Source: Microbacterium ureisolvens
GTDB taxonomy: Bacteria > Actinomycetota > Actinomycetes > Actinomycetales > Microbacteriaceae
DNA length: 64,000 bases
Assembly: GCF_015278315.1 (NCBI RefSeq)
Contig: NZ_JADIJE010000003.1
Span: forward strand, 310,001-374,000
Direction: 5' to 3'
The notes beneath the pieces are model-generated. The model was not told where the DNA came from and did not search any database. It saw nothing but the letters and a program-made list of their open reading frames with translations. This document shows positions 14,893-23,629 of this stretch, piece after piece. A program made the position numbers and the translations under genes. Numbering within the stretch: the first letter of the stretch is position 1; the number at the start of each line of letters is the position of its first letter.

Positions 14893-16233
14893 ATGCGACG
14901 CACCACAACCGCATCGCGCTGGTTGCTGCTGACCTCCGTCGGCGCAGCGACGATGCTGACGCTGACGGCGTGCGGAGGCGCGGCGGAAGAGCCCGCCGCC
15001 ACCGGCCCGACTCTGTCCGACGAGCCCGTGACGCTCAGCTTCACCTGGTGGGGCAACGACGTCCGCCACGGGATCACCGAAGAGCTCATCGCGGCCTTCG
15101 AGGCCGAGCACGACAACATCACGATCGAGCCGCAGTACACCGACTGGGCGGGCTACTGGGACAAGCTCGCCACGACGGTCGCGGCCGGCGACGCCCCCGA
15201 CATCATCCAGATGGACGAGAAGCAGCTGTCGACGTACGCCGCCAACGGCGTCCTGCTCGACCTCGGGACTCTGGGCGACCAGCTGCCGACGGGCGACTTC
15301 CCCGAGTCGGTGCTGGGCACGGGCGCGCTCGACGGCACGCAGTACGGCATCCCGGTCGGCATCAACACGTACACCTACATGGCGAACACCGACGTGCTCG
15401 AGAGCCTCGGCATCGAGCTCCCCGACGACGAGACCTGGTCGTGGGACGACCTCAACGAGATCGCCGAGGAGGTCACCACGGCCAGCGGCGGCGCGGTCGT
15501 CGGCTCGCAGTCGTGGGGCTTCGAAGACGGCGGCCTGAACAACTGGCTCCGCCAGCACGGCGAATCCCTCTACGCCGAGGACGGCTCGCCCGAGGTGACG
15601 GCCACCGCCGACACGCTCGCGGATTGGTGGCAGAACCTGCTCGACGTCACCGAGGCGGGCGGAACGCCCGACCCGTCCGCGACCATCGAGCGCGAGTCGG
15701 CCGGACTCGCCGAGTCCTTCACGGCGACGAACCAGTCCGCCTTCGGCCCGTGGTGGTCGAACCAGGTCGCGGCGCTGCGGGACGCGAGCGGCCAGAACCT
15801 CGTGCCGCTCATGGTGCCGACGCCCGATGAAGGGGAGAGCAGCGCGGCGTACTACAAGCCGTCGATGTTCTGGTCGGCCTCGGCCAAGACCGAGCACCCG
15901 GCGGAGGTGGCTCTCTTCCTCGACTTTCTCGCCAACAGCGAGGAGGCAGCCGACCTGCTGCTCGCCGAGCGCGGCGTGCCGGCCAACGACAAGATCCGCG
16001 AGTACATCACCCCGAAGCTCGACGAGGTCAACCAGGAGGTCGTCGACTTCCTCGACAAGATCGCCCCGCGTGTGGGCGACGCCCCGCCGGCCACTCCTCC
16101 GGGCGGTGGCGCGATCGAGACGATCATCGACCAGCACACCCAGCGGGTGCTGTTCGGCGAGGTCACGCCCGAAGAGGCCGCCGAGAGCTTCATCGCGGAG
16201 CTGCAGCGGGCGCTCGACGACGCGGCCATCTAG
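14893..16233 (+). CDS. Carbohydrate ABC transporter substrate-binding lipoprotein (MalE/UgpB type)
   Basis: 446-residue extracellular solute-binding protein, family 1. The lipoprotein signal ends in LTAC with Cys27 as the acylation site. The fold begins with VTLSFTWWGNDVRHGITEELIAAFE and includes APDIIQMDEKQLSTYA and PVGINTYTYMANTDVLE, standard elements of sugar-binding lobes. ATG at 14893 is chosen over 14884 because AAAGGA then sits 8 bases upstream. A 12-bp hairpin after the stop likely ends or attenuates transcription before the regulator gene. Confidence 0.92.
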   Translation: MRRTTTASRWLLLTSVGAATMLTLTACGGAAEEPAATGPTLSDEPVTLSFTWWGNDVRHGITEELIAAFEAEHDNITIEPQYTDWAGYWDKLATTVAAGDAPDIIQMDEKQLSTYAANGVLLDLGTLGDQLPTGDFPESVLGTGALDGTQYGIPVGINTYTYMANTDVLESLGIELPDDETWSWDDLNEIAEEVTTASGGAVVGSQSWGFEDGGLNNWLRQHGESLYAEDGSPEVTATADTLADWWQNLLDVTEAGGTPDPSATIERESAGLAESFTATNQSAFGPWWSNQVAALRDASGQNLVPLMVPTPDEGESSAAYYKPSMFWSASAKTEHPAEVALFLDFLANSEEAADLLLAERGVPANDKIREYITPKLDEVNQEVVDFLDKIAPRVGDAPPATPPGGGAIETIIDQHTQRVLFGEVTPEEAAESFIAELQRALDDAAI

Positions 16234-16286
16234 CCGACGAGCGGGCCGCGTCCGCCCGAGGCGCGGCCTGTCGTCCCCCGACCGCA

Positions 16287-16322
16287 CGGGGCCGGACCGA
16301 AGTGATGAGGGGTCCGGCCCCG
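16287..16322 (+). terminator. Hairpin terminator after the sugar-binding protein gene
   Basis: A perfect 12-bp stem CGGGGCCGGACC (16287-16298) with its complement at 16311-16322 and a 12-base loop, 53 bases after the stop. There is no T-run. It separates the transporter genes from the LacI-PmoA gene and may leave the latter on partial read-through or its own promoter. Confidence 0.65.
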
Positions 16323-16372
16323 GGCGGACCCTGCCGCCGCATCGCACACCGGGCGCCGGCGGGGGACCGCAG

Positions 16373-16445
16373 CCGGAACACCGCCAACCGGCACACCGCC
16401 AACCGGCACACGCCGACCGGCACATCGCCGCCGGAACAACGCCGG
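16373..16445. repeat. 14-15 bp tandem repeat (CCGGMACACCGCCAA)
   Basis: Five imperfect units start at 16373, 16388, 16403, 16417 and 16431, each opening with CCGGCACA or CCGGAACA. The array occupies the middle of the 340-base gap between the binding-protein and LacI-PmoA genes. The rest of that gap holds the terminator and a plain GC-rich stretch leading to the GAGGAGGGGG ribosome site. Function unknown. Confidence 0.6.
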
Positions 16446-16573
16446 GCCAGCACCACCGCACCGCGCGGCGCCGGTCCAGAACCGCCGCGGCGCACGCGCC
16501 GGGCATCGAACTCGCGCGAATGCGCCGCACAGGGCGCGTCCGCGCCCAAGATTGAGAGAGGAGGGGGATCGCA

Positions 16574-18430
16574 GTGAGCGAGGTCACGTCGCGTCCGATC
16601 ACGATGGCGCAGGTCGCGCAGCACGCCGGAGTGTCGCAGGCGTCGGTGTCGCGCGTCCTCAACGGGGTCGCCACGGTCGACCCGGCCATCGTCGCGAAGG
16701 TGAACCGAGCCGTCGCAGCGCTGAACTACTCGCCCAGCGAGGCCGCGCGCAGCCTGGTGCGGGGGAGCAGCCACACGATCGCGCTCCTCGTGCCCGACCT
16801 CGAGAACCCGATGTTCCAGGGGGTCCTGAAGGGCCTCACGGTGGCGGCTGCCCGTGACGGCTACCGCGTGCTGGTCGCCGACAGCGCGGAGGCGGTCGGC
16901 GTCGAGGCCGACATCGCGAGCGAGGCGCGGAGCAAATGCGACGCGCTGGTTCTGGTGTCGCCACGGATGCCGGATGCCGAGCTGCGCGAGCTGATCCAGC
17001 GCACGACGCCGGTCGTGGTGGTCAACCGCCGCGTCGACGACACCGCCGCCGCTCAGCTCTCCGTGGATTACACGACGGCGGTCAAGGAGCTCGGCATCCA
17101 CCTGCGCGGCTTCGGGCATCGACGGATCGCGTACGTCGCGGGGCCCGCGCTCAGCTACGCGAACGAGCAGCGGGCGCAGGGGCTGGGCGAACTGGCCCGC
17201 GAATACCCCGACCTCGAGTTTCTCACCATCCCAGCCGGATCGAGCATGGAGGCCGGCTACGACGCGGCGGACGCCGTGCTCGAGACCGGAGCGACCGCCG
17301 CGATCGCCTTCAACGACCTCGTCGCCCTCGGCCTCATGTCGCGCCTGCGCGAGGTCGGCGTCGAGGTTCCCGAGCAACTCTCCATCGTCGGGATCGACGA
17401 CATCCCGCAGTCTCGTTTCGCCGCCCCTCCGCTGACGACCATGTCGGTCCCGCGGATCGAGATCGGGCGGCAGGCTTGGAATCGCATGCGTCAAGCACTG
17501 GACGGCGAGAGCGCCGACCACCCCCTTTTCTATCGTCCGGTGCTCGTCCCGCGGCGCAGCTCCGGCCCTGCCTCCCACGCGAGCGGCTGGGTGGGCCCGG
17601 CCCGCCCGGTGCTGCGGCTGGGCTCGACGGTGGTGGCGCAGTACGAGGAGGGCACGAGCGTCGACTCGGTGCTCTCGCCGCGGCCGTACCTCGACGCGGT
17701 GATCTCGCGGACCGGCACGCCGCTCACCGTCACCGAGCCGACCGACCACCCGCACCACCTCGGCGTCAGCCTCGCCATCGCCGACGTCAACGGCACGTCG
17801 TACTGGGGCGGCCGCACCTACGTGCGCGGCGAGGGGTCGATCATGGTCCCGAACCACGGCCGCCAGCGCCGGGACCGCCTGCACATCGACGGGCACTCGC
17901 TCGATGAGCGGCTCAGCTGGGTCGACGAGCGCGGCACGACGCAGCTGGTCGAGGTGCGCGAGCTGCGCTCGGCGGAGCTCGCGAACGGCTGGGCGCTGCG
18001 CTGGCGCAGTCACCTCAAGGCCACCCTCGACGCGATCACCTTCGGCTCCCCTGCGACCAATGGCCGTGAGGGGGCCGGCTACGGCGGCATCTTCTGGCGG
18101 TTCGCGCCCGAGATCGCGCGCGTGTTCAGCCCCGCCGGAGATACCGAGCGCGACGTGCACGGCGCCGCGACCCCGTGGCTGGCGTTCACGTTCCCCGAGC
18201 GGGGCACCTCCGTCGTGCTGACGCAGGGGGAGGAGCGCCTGCCCTGGTTCGTCCGCTTCGCCGAGTACCTCGGCGCCGGTCCGTCGGTGGCCTGGGACGA
18301 GCCGCGCACGATCCCCGAGGGTGGAGAGCTCAGTCTCGAGCTCACCGCCTACGTGCTCGACGAGGAGCTGCCCGACGCGGCAGCCGTCGAAGCCGCCCTC
18401 CCTGCCCTCCGCACGGAGGCGGGCCTGTGA
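16574..18430 (+). CDS. LacI-family regulator fused to a PmoA-like (DUF6807) domain
   Basis: 618-residue fusion. Residues about 9-60 are a LacI HTH and hinge (ITMAQVAQHAGVSQASVSRVLNG), and about 65-330 a periplasmic-binding-protein sensor ending in VGIDDIPQSRFAAPPLTTMSVP. From about residue 340 a second domain starts with RPYLDAVISRTGTPLTVTEP, followed by DHPHHLGVSLAIADVNG, FWRFAPE and PWLAFTFPERG. This matches proteins annotated as methane oxygenase PmoA (DUF6807), which are soluble galactose-mutarotase-like beta proteins in sugar gene clusters and not methane enzymes. LacI regulators are normally about 340 residues. The gene overlaps the oxidoreductase gene (GTGA) and is the likely regulator of the 12962 operon. 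Confidence 0.85.
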   Translation: MSEVTSRPITMAQVAQHAGVSQASVSRVLNGVATVDPAIVAKVNRAVAALNYSPSEAARSLVRGSSHTIALLVPDLENPMFQGVLKGLTVAAARDGYRVLVADSAEAVGVEADIASEARSKCDALVLVSPRMPDAELRELIQRTTPVVVVNRRVDDTAAAQLSVDYTTAVKELGIHLRGFGHRRIAYVAGPALSYANEQRAQGLGELAREYPDLEFLTIPAGSSMEAGYDAADAVLETGATAAIAFNDLVALGLMSRLREVGVEVPEQLSIVGIDDIPQSRFAAPPLTTMSVPRIEIGRQAWNRMRQALDGESADHPLFYRPVLVPRRSSGPASHASGWVGPARPVLRLGSTVVAQYEEGTSVDSVLSPRPYLDAVISRTGTPLTVTEPTDHPHHLGVSLAIADVNGTSYWGGRTYVRGEGSIMVPNHGRQRRDRLHIDGHSLDERLSWVDERGTTQLVEVRELRSAELANGWALRWRSHLKATLDAITFGSPATNGREGAGYGGIFWRFAPEIARVFSPAGDTERDVHGAATPWLAFTFPERGTSVVLTQGEERLPWFVRFAEYLGAGPSVAWDEPRTIPEGGELSLELTAYVLDEELPDAAAVEAALPALRTEAGL

Positions 18431-19536
18431 CCGGACGGCTCCGCGTCGGCGTCGCCGGCGTCCACGGGCACGGCCGCAGCCATGTCGATGCGGTGCTCCG
18501 GCGCGCCGCCGACCTCGAACTCGTCGCCGTCGCCGACCCCCGGGGCGGCGGCGACGTTCCCTCCTCCACGCGCGTGCACGCCGACGCGGCCGCCATGATC
18601 GACGCGGGCGGCCTCGACATCGTCGTGCTGAGCACGCCGATCCCGACGCACGCCGGCCTCACACGGCTCGCGCTGTCGCGGGGTGCGCATGTGCTGCTCG
18701 AGAAGCCGCCCGTGCCGTCGGTCGCCGACCATCTCGGTCTTCTGGCGGCGGCGGATGCCGCATCCCGGGCCGTGCAGGTCGGCTTCCAGTCGCTCGGCAG
18801 CGGCGGCGTGACGGCGACCGCCGAGGTCGCGGCATCCGGTGTCATCGGCGACGTGCTGCACTACGGCGCCGTCGGGTCGTGGTCGCGGTCGGAGGAGTAC
18901 TGGCGCCGGGCGCCGTGGGCGGGGCACCGGCAGATCGACGGGCGCCTCATCGCCGACGGCGTGGTGACGAATCCGCTCGCGCACGCCGTCGCGACCGCCT
19001 TCGCGATCGCCGGCGCCTCTCATCCGGACGACATCGCCTGGATCGACGCCGACCTGCGGCGAGTCAACGACATCGAGACCGACGACACCTCGTCGCTCGT
19101 GGTCGAGCTGAGCCGGGGAGTGCGCGTGGCGGCCGGGCTCGCCACGACGGCGGCCCACCGCAACGAGCCGTACGTGCTGGTGCGGGGCACGCGCGGGTAC
19201 CTCGTGTACGTGTACACGCTAGACACGCTGCACGTCCATCGCGACGGCGCCGCCCTGCCGCGCACGTATGCCTTCGAGCGCACCGCACTGATCGACGACC
19301 TCGCCGCGCACATCCGCGGCGGCGACGAATTGCTGGCGCCGCTGCATCGCACCGGCGCCTTCACCCGTGTCCTGGAGCAGATCGTGACCGGGCCGCCCGC
19401 TGACCCGATCGACCCGTCGCGGGTACGGGTCGAGGCATCCGACGGTGAGACGTTCCGCATCGTCGACGGCGTGGAGGATGCCGTCGAGCGGGTCGCATGG
19501 GAAGCCCACACGTTCCGCGACCTCGGCGTGCTCTGA
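18427..19536 (+). CDS. Gfo/Idh/MocA-family oxidoreductase
   Basis: 369-residue NAD(P)-dependent sugar dehydrogenase-like protein. The Rossmann N-terminus is RVGVAGVHGHGRSHVDAVL, and the conserved LLEKPPVPSVADH (EKP motif, catalytic Lys near residue 93) follows. The C-terminal domain carries RQIDGRLIADGVVTNPLAHAVATA, where the family places its catalytic His. It starts on GTG overlapping the stop of the LacI-PmoA gene, so the two are co-translated. DUF6807 and Gfo/Idh proteins are commonly neighbours, so both probably act on the transported sugar or glycoside. Confidence 0.9.
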   Translation: MTGRLRVGVAGVHGHGRSHVDAVLRRAADLELVAVADPRGGGDVPSSTRVHADAAAMIDAGGLDIVVLSTPIPTHAGLTRLALSRGAHVLLEKPPVPSVADHLGLLAAADAASRAVQVGFQSLGSGGVTATAEVAASGVIGDVLHYGAVGSWSRSEEYWRRAPWAGHRQIDGRLIADGVVTNPLAHAVATAFAIAGASHPDDIAWIDADLRRVNDIETDDTSSLVVELSRGVRVAAGLATTAAHRNEPYVLVRGTRGYLVYVYTLDTLHVHRDGAALPRTYAFERTALIDDLAAHIRGGDELLAPLHRTGAFTRVLEQIVTGPPADPIDPSRVRVEASDGETFRIVDGVEDAVERVAWEAHTFRDLGVL

Positions 19537-19560
19537 CGCCAGCCGGCGCGAACGCCCGGA

Positions 19561-20610
19561 TCAGCGCGAGCCGCGTTGGCCGACGCCGATGATCGCGGAC
19601 GCGTCGTCGTCCACGGGCGCGGTGGAGTTGCGCACGACGAGAGGCGACGACTCGTAGAGCCGGTGCGTCGGCGCGCCGGGATCGTCGAGCTGCCACATGA
19701 GGAGCTGAACGGCCGCCCGCCCCTGCTGGTGCGGGCGCTGCTGCAGCGTCGTGAGCGAGAACATCTCGGCGTAGGAGTGGTCGTCGATGCCGACGACGCT
19801 CAGCCGCTCGGGCACGCGGATCCCCAGGCGCCGCGCGGCGATGATCGCACCCACGGCCACCTCGTCGCACACGCCGACGATCCCGGTGGGCCGCGTGCGC
19901 CGGTCGCCGAGCAGGTCCACGGCGGCTCCGTACCCGCCCGGCAGCGTCACCTCGGACGGGATGTGCCGAGCGGATGCCTCGATCCCCGCGTCGCGCATCG
20001 CCGCCAGGTAGCCGTCGAGGCGACGGCCGTCGCTGAAGCTCGTGCGGCGCCCGTCCGGGTCGCCGCCAAGGAAGGCGATCTCGCGATGGCCGAGCCCGAG
20101 CAGGTGGTCGGTGGCGATGCGGGCGGCCGCTTCGTCGTCGATCGACACGGCGTTGGTGCCGACGTCGTAGCCGCCGACCGCCACCACCGGTTTGCCGAAG
20201 GCGACGAGTCGCTCGAGCTCGTGGGCGTTCGGCTCTATGCCGACCGCGATGAGGCCGTCGAACCTCTTGCGCGCCAGGAAGTGCTCGAACATCTCCCGGC
20301 GGGCGAGCGACTCCGGCGGCGCGCCGTAGAGCGCCAGGTCGTAACGGCGTTCGAGCAGGGCGTCCTGGATGCCCTCGAGCACCTGGGCGAAGAACCAGCG
20401 GTCGAGGGTGGGCATCAGCACGCCGACCGTCTGCGTACGGCCGGTCACCAGGCTCACCGCGGACGTCGTCGGAACATAGCCCAGCGAGACCGCGGCATCC
20501 CTCACCCGCGTCCTCGTCGCCTCCGACACGTATCCGGCTCCGGTGAGCGCACGCGAAGCCGTCGACTTCGACACACCGGCGAGCCGGGCGACGTCCGCGA
20601 TGCCCGCCAT
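19561..20610 (-). CDS. LacI-family transcriptional regulator
   Basis: 349-residue repressor. The HTH is GIADVARLAGVSKSTASRAL, the hinge helix region follows at YVPTTSAVSLVTGRTQTVGV, and the sensor domain contains VGIDDHSYAEMFSLTTLQQRPHQQG near the end. GAGGAGG lies 6 bases before the ATG. It is divergent from an alpha-glucoside-type ABC operon. The gap between them holds a perfect LacI-type operator (20655-20670) in its own promoter region and a second half-conserved site after the operon promoter, so it most likely represses both and responds to the imported sugar. Confidence 0.93.
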   Translation of the reverse strand: MAGIADVARLAGVSKSTASRALTGAGYVSEATRTRVRDAAVSLGYVPTTSAVSLVTGRTQTVGVLMPTLDRWFFAQVLEGIQDALLERRYDLALYGAPPESLARREMFEHFLARKRFDGLIAVGIEPNAHELERLVAFGKPVVAVGGYDVGTNAVSIDDEAAARIATDHLLGLGHREIAFLGGDPDGRRTSFSDGRRLDGYLAAMRDAGIEASARHIPSEVTLPGGYGAAVDLLGDRRTRPTGIVGVCDEVAVGAIIAARRLGIRVPERLSVVGIDDHSYAEMFSLTTLQQRPHQQGRAAVQLLMWQLDDPGAPTHRLYESSPLVVRNSTAPVDDDASAIIGVGQRGSR

Positions 20611-20654
20611 CGGGGTCCTCCTCGTGCTCCGGCGACCTCGACGTCGTCCGGAAT

Positions 20655-20670
20655 CTGGAACCGGTTCCAG
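20655..20670. promoter_or_regulatory. LacI-type operator (CTGGAACCGGTTCCAG)
   Basis: A perfect 16-bp palindrome with central CpG, of the classic GalR/LacI consensus type, lies 45 bases upstream of the divergent lacI-like gene. It probably mediates autoregulation. Confidence 0.85.
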
Positions 20671-20743
20671 TCCTCATTGTGCCGTGCGCGTCCGCGGCGC
20701 GCCAGCCCGCGGCGGGCTTTTACCGAGTTGTGACCCGCGGACG

Positions 20744-20790
20744 TTGTGCGTCCGCGCGGCATCCCCTAGCGTGAGCATGGAATCGGTTCC
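20744..20790 (+). promoter_or_regulatory. Promoter and LacI-type operator of the alpha-glucoside-like ABC operon
   Basis: TTGTGC (20744-20749) and TAGCGT (20767-20772) with a 17-base spacer form a plausible promoter. GGAATCGGTTCC (20779-20790), a one-mismatch version of the palindrome at 20655, overlaps the expected transcription start. Repressor bound there would block initiation, and pairing with the upstream site 124 bases away could form a loop. Confidence 0.7.
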
Positions 20791-20849
20791 CGATCACACA
20801 CGTGCGGAGTCCGAGAGGCGGCTCCGCAACTCAACGAGGAGGCAGACAC

Positions 20850-22190
20850 ATGACTGCACTGCGATCCCGCCGTCGACACGGCTACATCGCATTGGGACTG
20901 ACAGCCGTCGCCGCACTCACCCTCGCCGGATGCGCGGAGGGCGGAGACGACGGCGGTGACAGCGGCTCGGTCGAAGGAGAGACCGTCGAGATCGCCGGTG
21001 GCATCACGGGCTCGGAGGCCGAGAACCTCCAGAAGTCGTTCGAGCAGTTTGAGGCAGACACCGGCATCACCGTCAACTACACCGGTGACAAGGGCTTCGA
21101 GGGCAACATCGTCACGAAGGTGGCGGGCGGATCCGCTCCCGACATCGCAATCGTCCCGCAGCCGGGCCTGTTCCGCTCGCTGGTAGAGACCGGCGAGGTC
21201 AAGGAGGCGCCGGCCGAGGTCGAGGCCAACGTCGACGAATACTGGGCACCCATCTGGAAGGAGACCGGCTCGATCGACGGCACGTTCTACGCCGCCCCGA
21301 TGCTGGCCAACCTGAAGGGGTATGTCTGGTACTCCCCGAAGAGCTTCGAGGAGTGGGGCGTCGAGATCCCCACCACGTGGGACGAACTCATCGCGCTGAC
21401 CGACACCATCCGCGAGACGACCGGTCAGCCCCCGTGGTGCGCCGGTTTCTTCTCGGAGGCGGCGTCCGGATGGCCGGGCACGGACTGGGTCGAGGACCTC
21501 GTGCTGCGTCAGGCGGGTCCGGAGGTCTACGACAGCTGGGCGGCGGGCGACACGCCGTTCACCGACCCCGACATCGAGGCGGCGTTCGACTCCGTCGGTG
21601 AGATCCTGCTCAATCCGGACTACGTGAACGCGGGCTTCGGCGACGTGAAGAGCATCAACCCGACGGCGTTCGGCGACCCGATCGCTGCGGCGGTGGCCAA
21701 CGGCACCTGTGCTCTCACGCACCAGGCCTCGTTCCTCACGGCGAACTTCCTGACGGCGCAGACCGCGGCGGGCGAGACCCCCGTCGTCGCACCGGACGGC
21801 GACGTCTACGCGTTCCTCCTCCCCGGCCCGGAGGCCGGTGAGCTCGCGGTCGAAGGCGGCGGCGAGCTGGTCACCGCCTTCTCCGACGACGCCGCGACGC
21901 AGGCTGTGCTCGAGTACATGTCGACACCCGAGTTCGCCGATGCCCGCGTGGAGCTCGGTGGGGCGATCTCGGCCAACATGGGCGCAGACCCGGAGCTGGC
22001 CTCGAGCGAGTTCCTCACGGAGGCGATGAAGATCGTGCAGGACCCCGAGACGGTGTTCCGCTTCGACGCCTCCGACCTGATGCCGGCCACGGTCGGATCG
22101 GGTTCCTTCTGGCGCGGCATGGTCGACTGGATCGACGGCAAGCCGACGCCCCAGGTCCTGGAAGACATCCAGGCAGGTTACGAGAACTGA
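20850..22190 (+). CDS. Alpha-glucoside ABC transporter substrate-binding lipoprotein (AglE-like)
   Basis: 446-residue extracellular binding protein. The signal peptide ends in LAGC (alanine-rich stretch before Cys29). Motifs such as GGSAPDIAIVPQPGLF, KGYVWYSPKSFEEWG, PTTWDEL and PPWCAGFFSEAASGWPGTDWVED are characteristic of AglE/alpha-glucoside binding proteins. AGGAGG lies 8 bases upstream of the ATG. It is first in a three-gene operon controlled by the divergent LacI regulator. A long hairpin follows the gene and may keep its transcript more abundant than those of the permeases. Confidence 0.9.
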   Translation: MTALRSRRRHGYIALGLTAVAALTLAGCAEGGDDGGDSGSVEGETVEIAGGITGSEAENLQKSFEQFEADTGITVNYTGDKGFEGNIVTKVAGGSAPDIAIVPQPGLFRSLVETGEVKEAPAEVEANVDEYWAPIWKETGSIDGTFYAAPMLANLKGYVWYSPKSFEEWGVEIPTTWDELIALTDTIRETTGQPPWCAGFFSEAASGWPGTDWVEDLVLRQAGPEVYDSWAAGDTPFTDPDIEAAFDSVGEILLNPDYVNAGFGDVKSINPTAFGDPIAAAVANGTCALTHQASFLTANFLTAQTAAGETPVVAPDGDVYAFLLPGPEAGELAVEGGGELVTAFSDDAATQAVLEYMSTPEFADARVELGGAISANMGADPELASSEFLTEAMKIVQDPETVFRFDASDLMPATVGSGSFWRGMVDWIDGKPTPQVLEDIQAGYEN

Positions 22191-22197
22191 CGCATCG

Positions 22198-22250
22198 CAC
22201 CTCGGTGCCGGGTCCGCGCGCTCGCCCGCGCGGGCCCGGCGACCGAGGTG
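22198..22250 (+). promoter_or_regulatory. Long intercistronic hairpin between binding-protein and permease genes
   Basis: Bases 22198-22220 and 22227-22250 form a stem of about 22 bp with one mismatch and one bulge (arm starts CACCTCGGTGCCGGG). It begins 7 bases after the binding-protein stop and ends 35 bases before the permease ATG. Such hairpins typically protect the upstream mRNA or cause partial termination, giving an excess of binding protein over permease. Confidence 0.7.
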
Positions 22251-22285
22251 ATGTCATCCGCCACGGCGGCGGGGGAAGGCAGACC

Positions 22286-23629
22286 ATGTCTCAGACCACA
22301 ACATCGGCGGCCGACCAGGCGCAGGGTGAGCCGCCCCCGGCCCGCGGCGGAAGAAAGCCTCCGTCTCAGCGCACGACGCGACTGGTGGTCGTGATCGGCG
22401 CCATCCTCATCGTGGCGCTGATCGTCTTCCTGCTGCTCAGTCCTCCCAACCCCGACGCACGACCGGTCTCGCTGGGGTTCTCGTACAACTCGTTCTTCCA
22501 GTGGCTCGGCAACATGGGGCCGATCGTCCAGATCCCGATCGTCCTGCTCGTCTTCGCAGCCGTGGTCGGCCTCCTCCTGGTGCTCATCGAGTTCGCGCCG
22601 CGCGCGGGCCGGGGGTACTTCTGGCTGCGGCTCATCTCGTGCTTCGCCATCCCGTTCCTCGCGTTCATGATGCTGCGTCCCTACGAGGGTGCCGTCATCT
22701 ACGTGATCGCCATCGCGCTGCTCGTCGGCGGCCTGCTCTTCTGGGCGGACTACCGGGCGGCCCAGGGTGCCGGCTACATGTATCAGCTGACGCTGTTCAT
22801 GGCACCCGCCGCGATCGCGATCCTGGTCGGTCTGGTCTACCCGAGCATCGCGACCGTCATCCAGTCGTTCTACGACAAGACCGGCGAGAACTTCGTCGGG
22901 CTCGAGAACTATGTGTGGGCCTTCACGAACCCGCAGGGGTTCTGGTCCATCATCAACACGCTCATCTGGGCGATCTTCGCGCCGGTCTTCGCGACGGTCG
23001 TCGGCCTGGCATACGCGGCCTTCATGGAACGGGCGCGTGGTGAGCGGCTGCTGAAGCTCCTCGTGTTCATGCCCTTCGCGATCGCCCCGGTGAGCATCAG
23101 CCTCATCTGGAAGTTCGTCTACGACTACCGCCAGGGCGACCAGATCGGCACGCTCAACGCCATCGTCGTGGCGTTCGGCGGCCAGCCCGTGCCGTGGCTC
23201 GACATCTGGCCGCTGATCAACACGTTCTGCCTGCTGTTCGCCTTCGTGTGGGCACAGACGGGATTCGCGATGGTGGTGCTCTCCGCGGCGATGAAGGCGG
23301 TGCCGGTGGAGCAGCTCGAGGCGGCGCAGCTCGACGGCACCTCGGCCTGGCAGCGGTTCATCAACGTGACGGTGCCCGGCATCCGCACGTCGATCATCGT
23401 CGTCCTGACGACCGTCACGATCGCCGCCCTGAAGCTGTACGACATCGTCGCGGTGATGACCGGCGGACGAGCGAACTCGACGGTGCTGGGCTTCGAGATG
23501 GTCAACCAGCAGCAGCGGTTCCAGAGCTATGGTCACTCGGCCGCACTGGCCGTGCTGATCTTCGTCTTCGTGACGCCGCTCATCATCTACAACGTGTTGC
23601 AGCTGCGCAAGCAGAGGGAGGTGCGGTGA
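22286..23629 (+). CDS. Alpha-glucoside ABC transporter permease (AglF-like) with extra N-terminal helices
   Basis: 447-residue permease, about 130 residues longer than typical MalF-type proteins. The first 190 residues add a hydrophilic start and four hydrophobic segments (VVVIGAILIVALIVFLLL, IPIVLLVFAAVVGLLLVLI, LISCFAIPFLAFMML, AVIYVIAIALLVGGLLFWA) before the usual permease core begins at YQLTLFMAPAAIAILVGL. The EAA loop is VPVEQLEAAQLDGTSAWQRF. GGAAGG lies 6 bases from the ATG. The stop overlaps the next start (TGATG). Confidence 0.9.
   Translation: MSQTTTSAADQAQGEPPPARGGRKPPSQRTTRLVVVIGAILIVALIVFLLLSPPNPDARPVSLGFSYNSFFQWLGNMGPIVQIPIVLLVFAAVVGLLLVLIEFAPRAGRGYFWLRLISCFAIPFLAFMMLRPYEGAVIYVIAIALLVGGLLFWADYRAAQGAGYMYQLTLFMAPAAIAILVGLVYPSIATVIQSFYDKTGENFVGLENYVWAFTNPQGFWSIINTLIWAIFAPVFATVVGLAYAAFMERARGERLLKLLVFMPFAIAPVSISLIWKFVYDYRQGDQIGTLNAIVVAFGGQPVPWLDIWPLINTFCLLFAFVWAQTGFAMVVLSAAMKAVPVEQLEAAQLDGTSAWQRFINVTVPGIRTSIIVVLTTVTIAALKLYDIVAVMTGGRANSTVLGFEMVNQQQRFQSYGHSAALAVLIFVFVTPLIIYNVLQLRKQREVR

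Noticed and set aside
16574..18430. Reading the PmoA-like domain as a methane monooxygenase subunit
   Set aside because: The domain is soluble and lacks membrane helices; the PmoA label of DUF6807 proteins is a historical misannotation.
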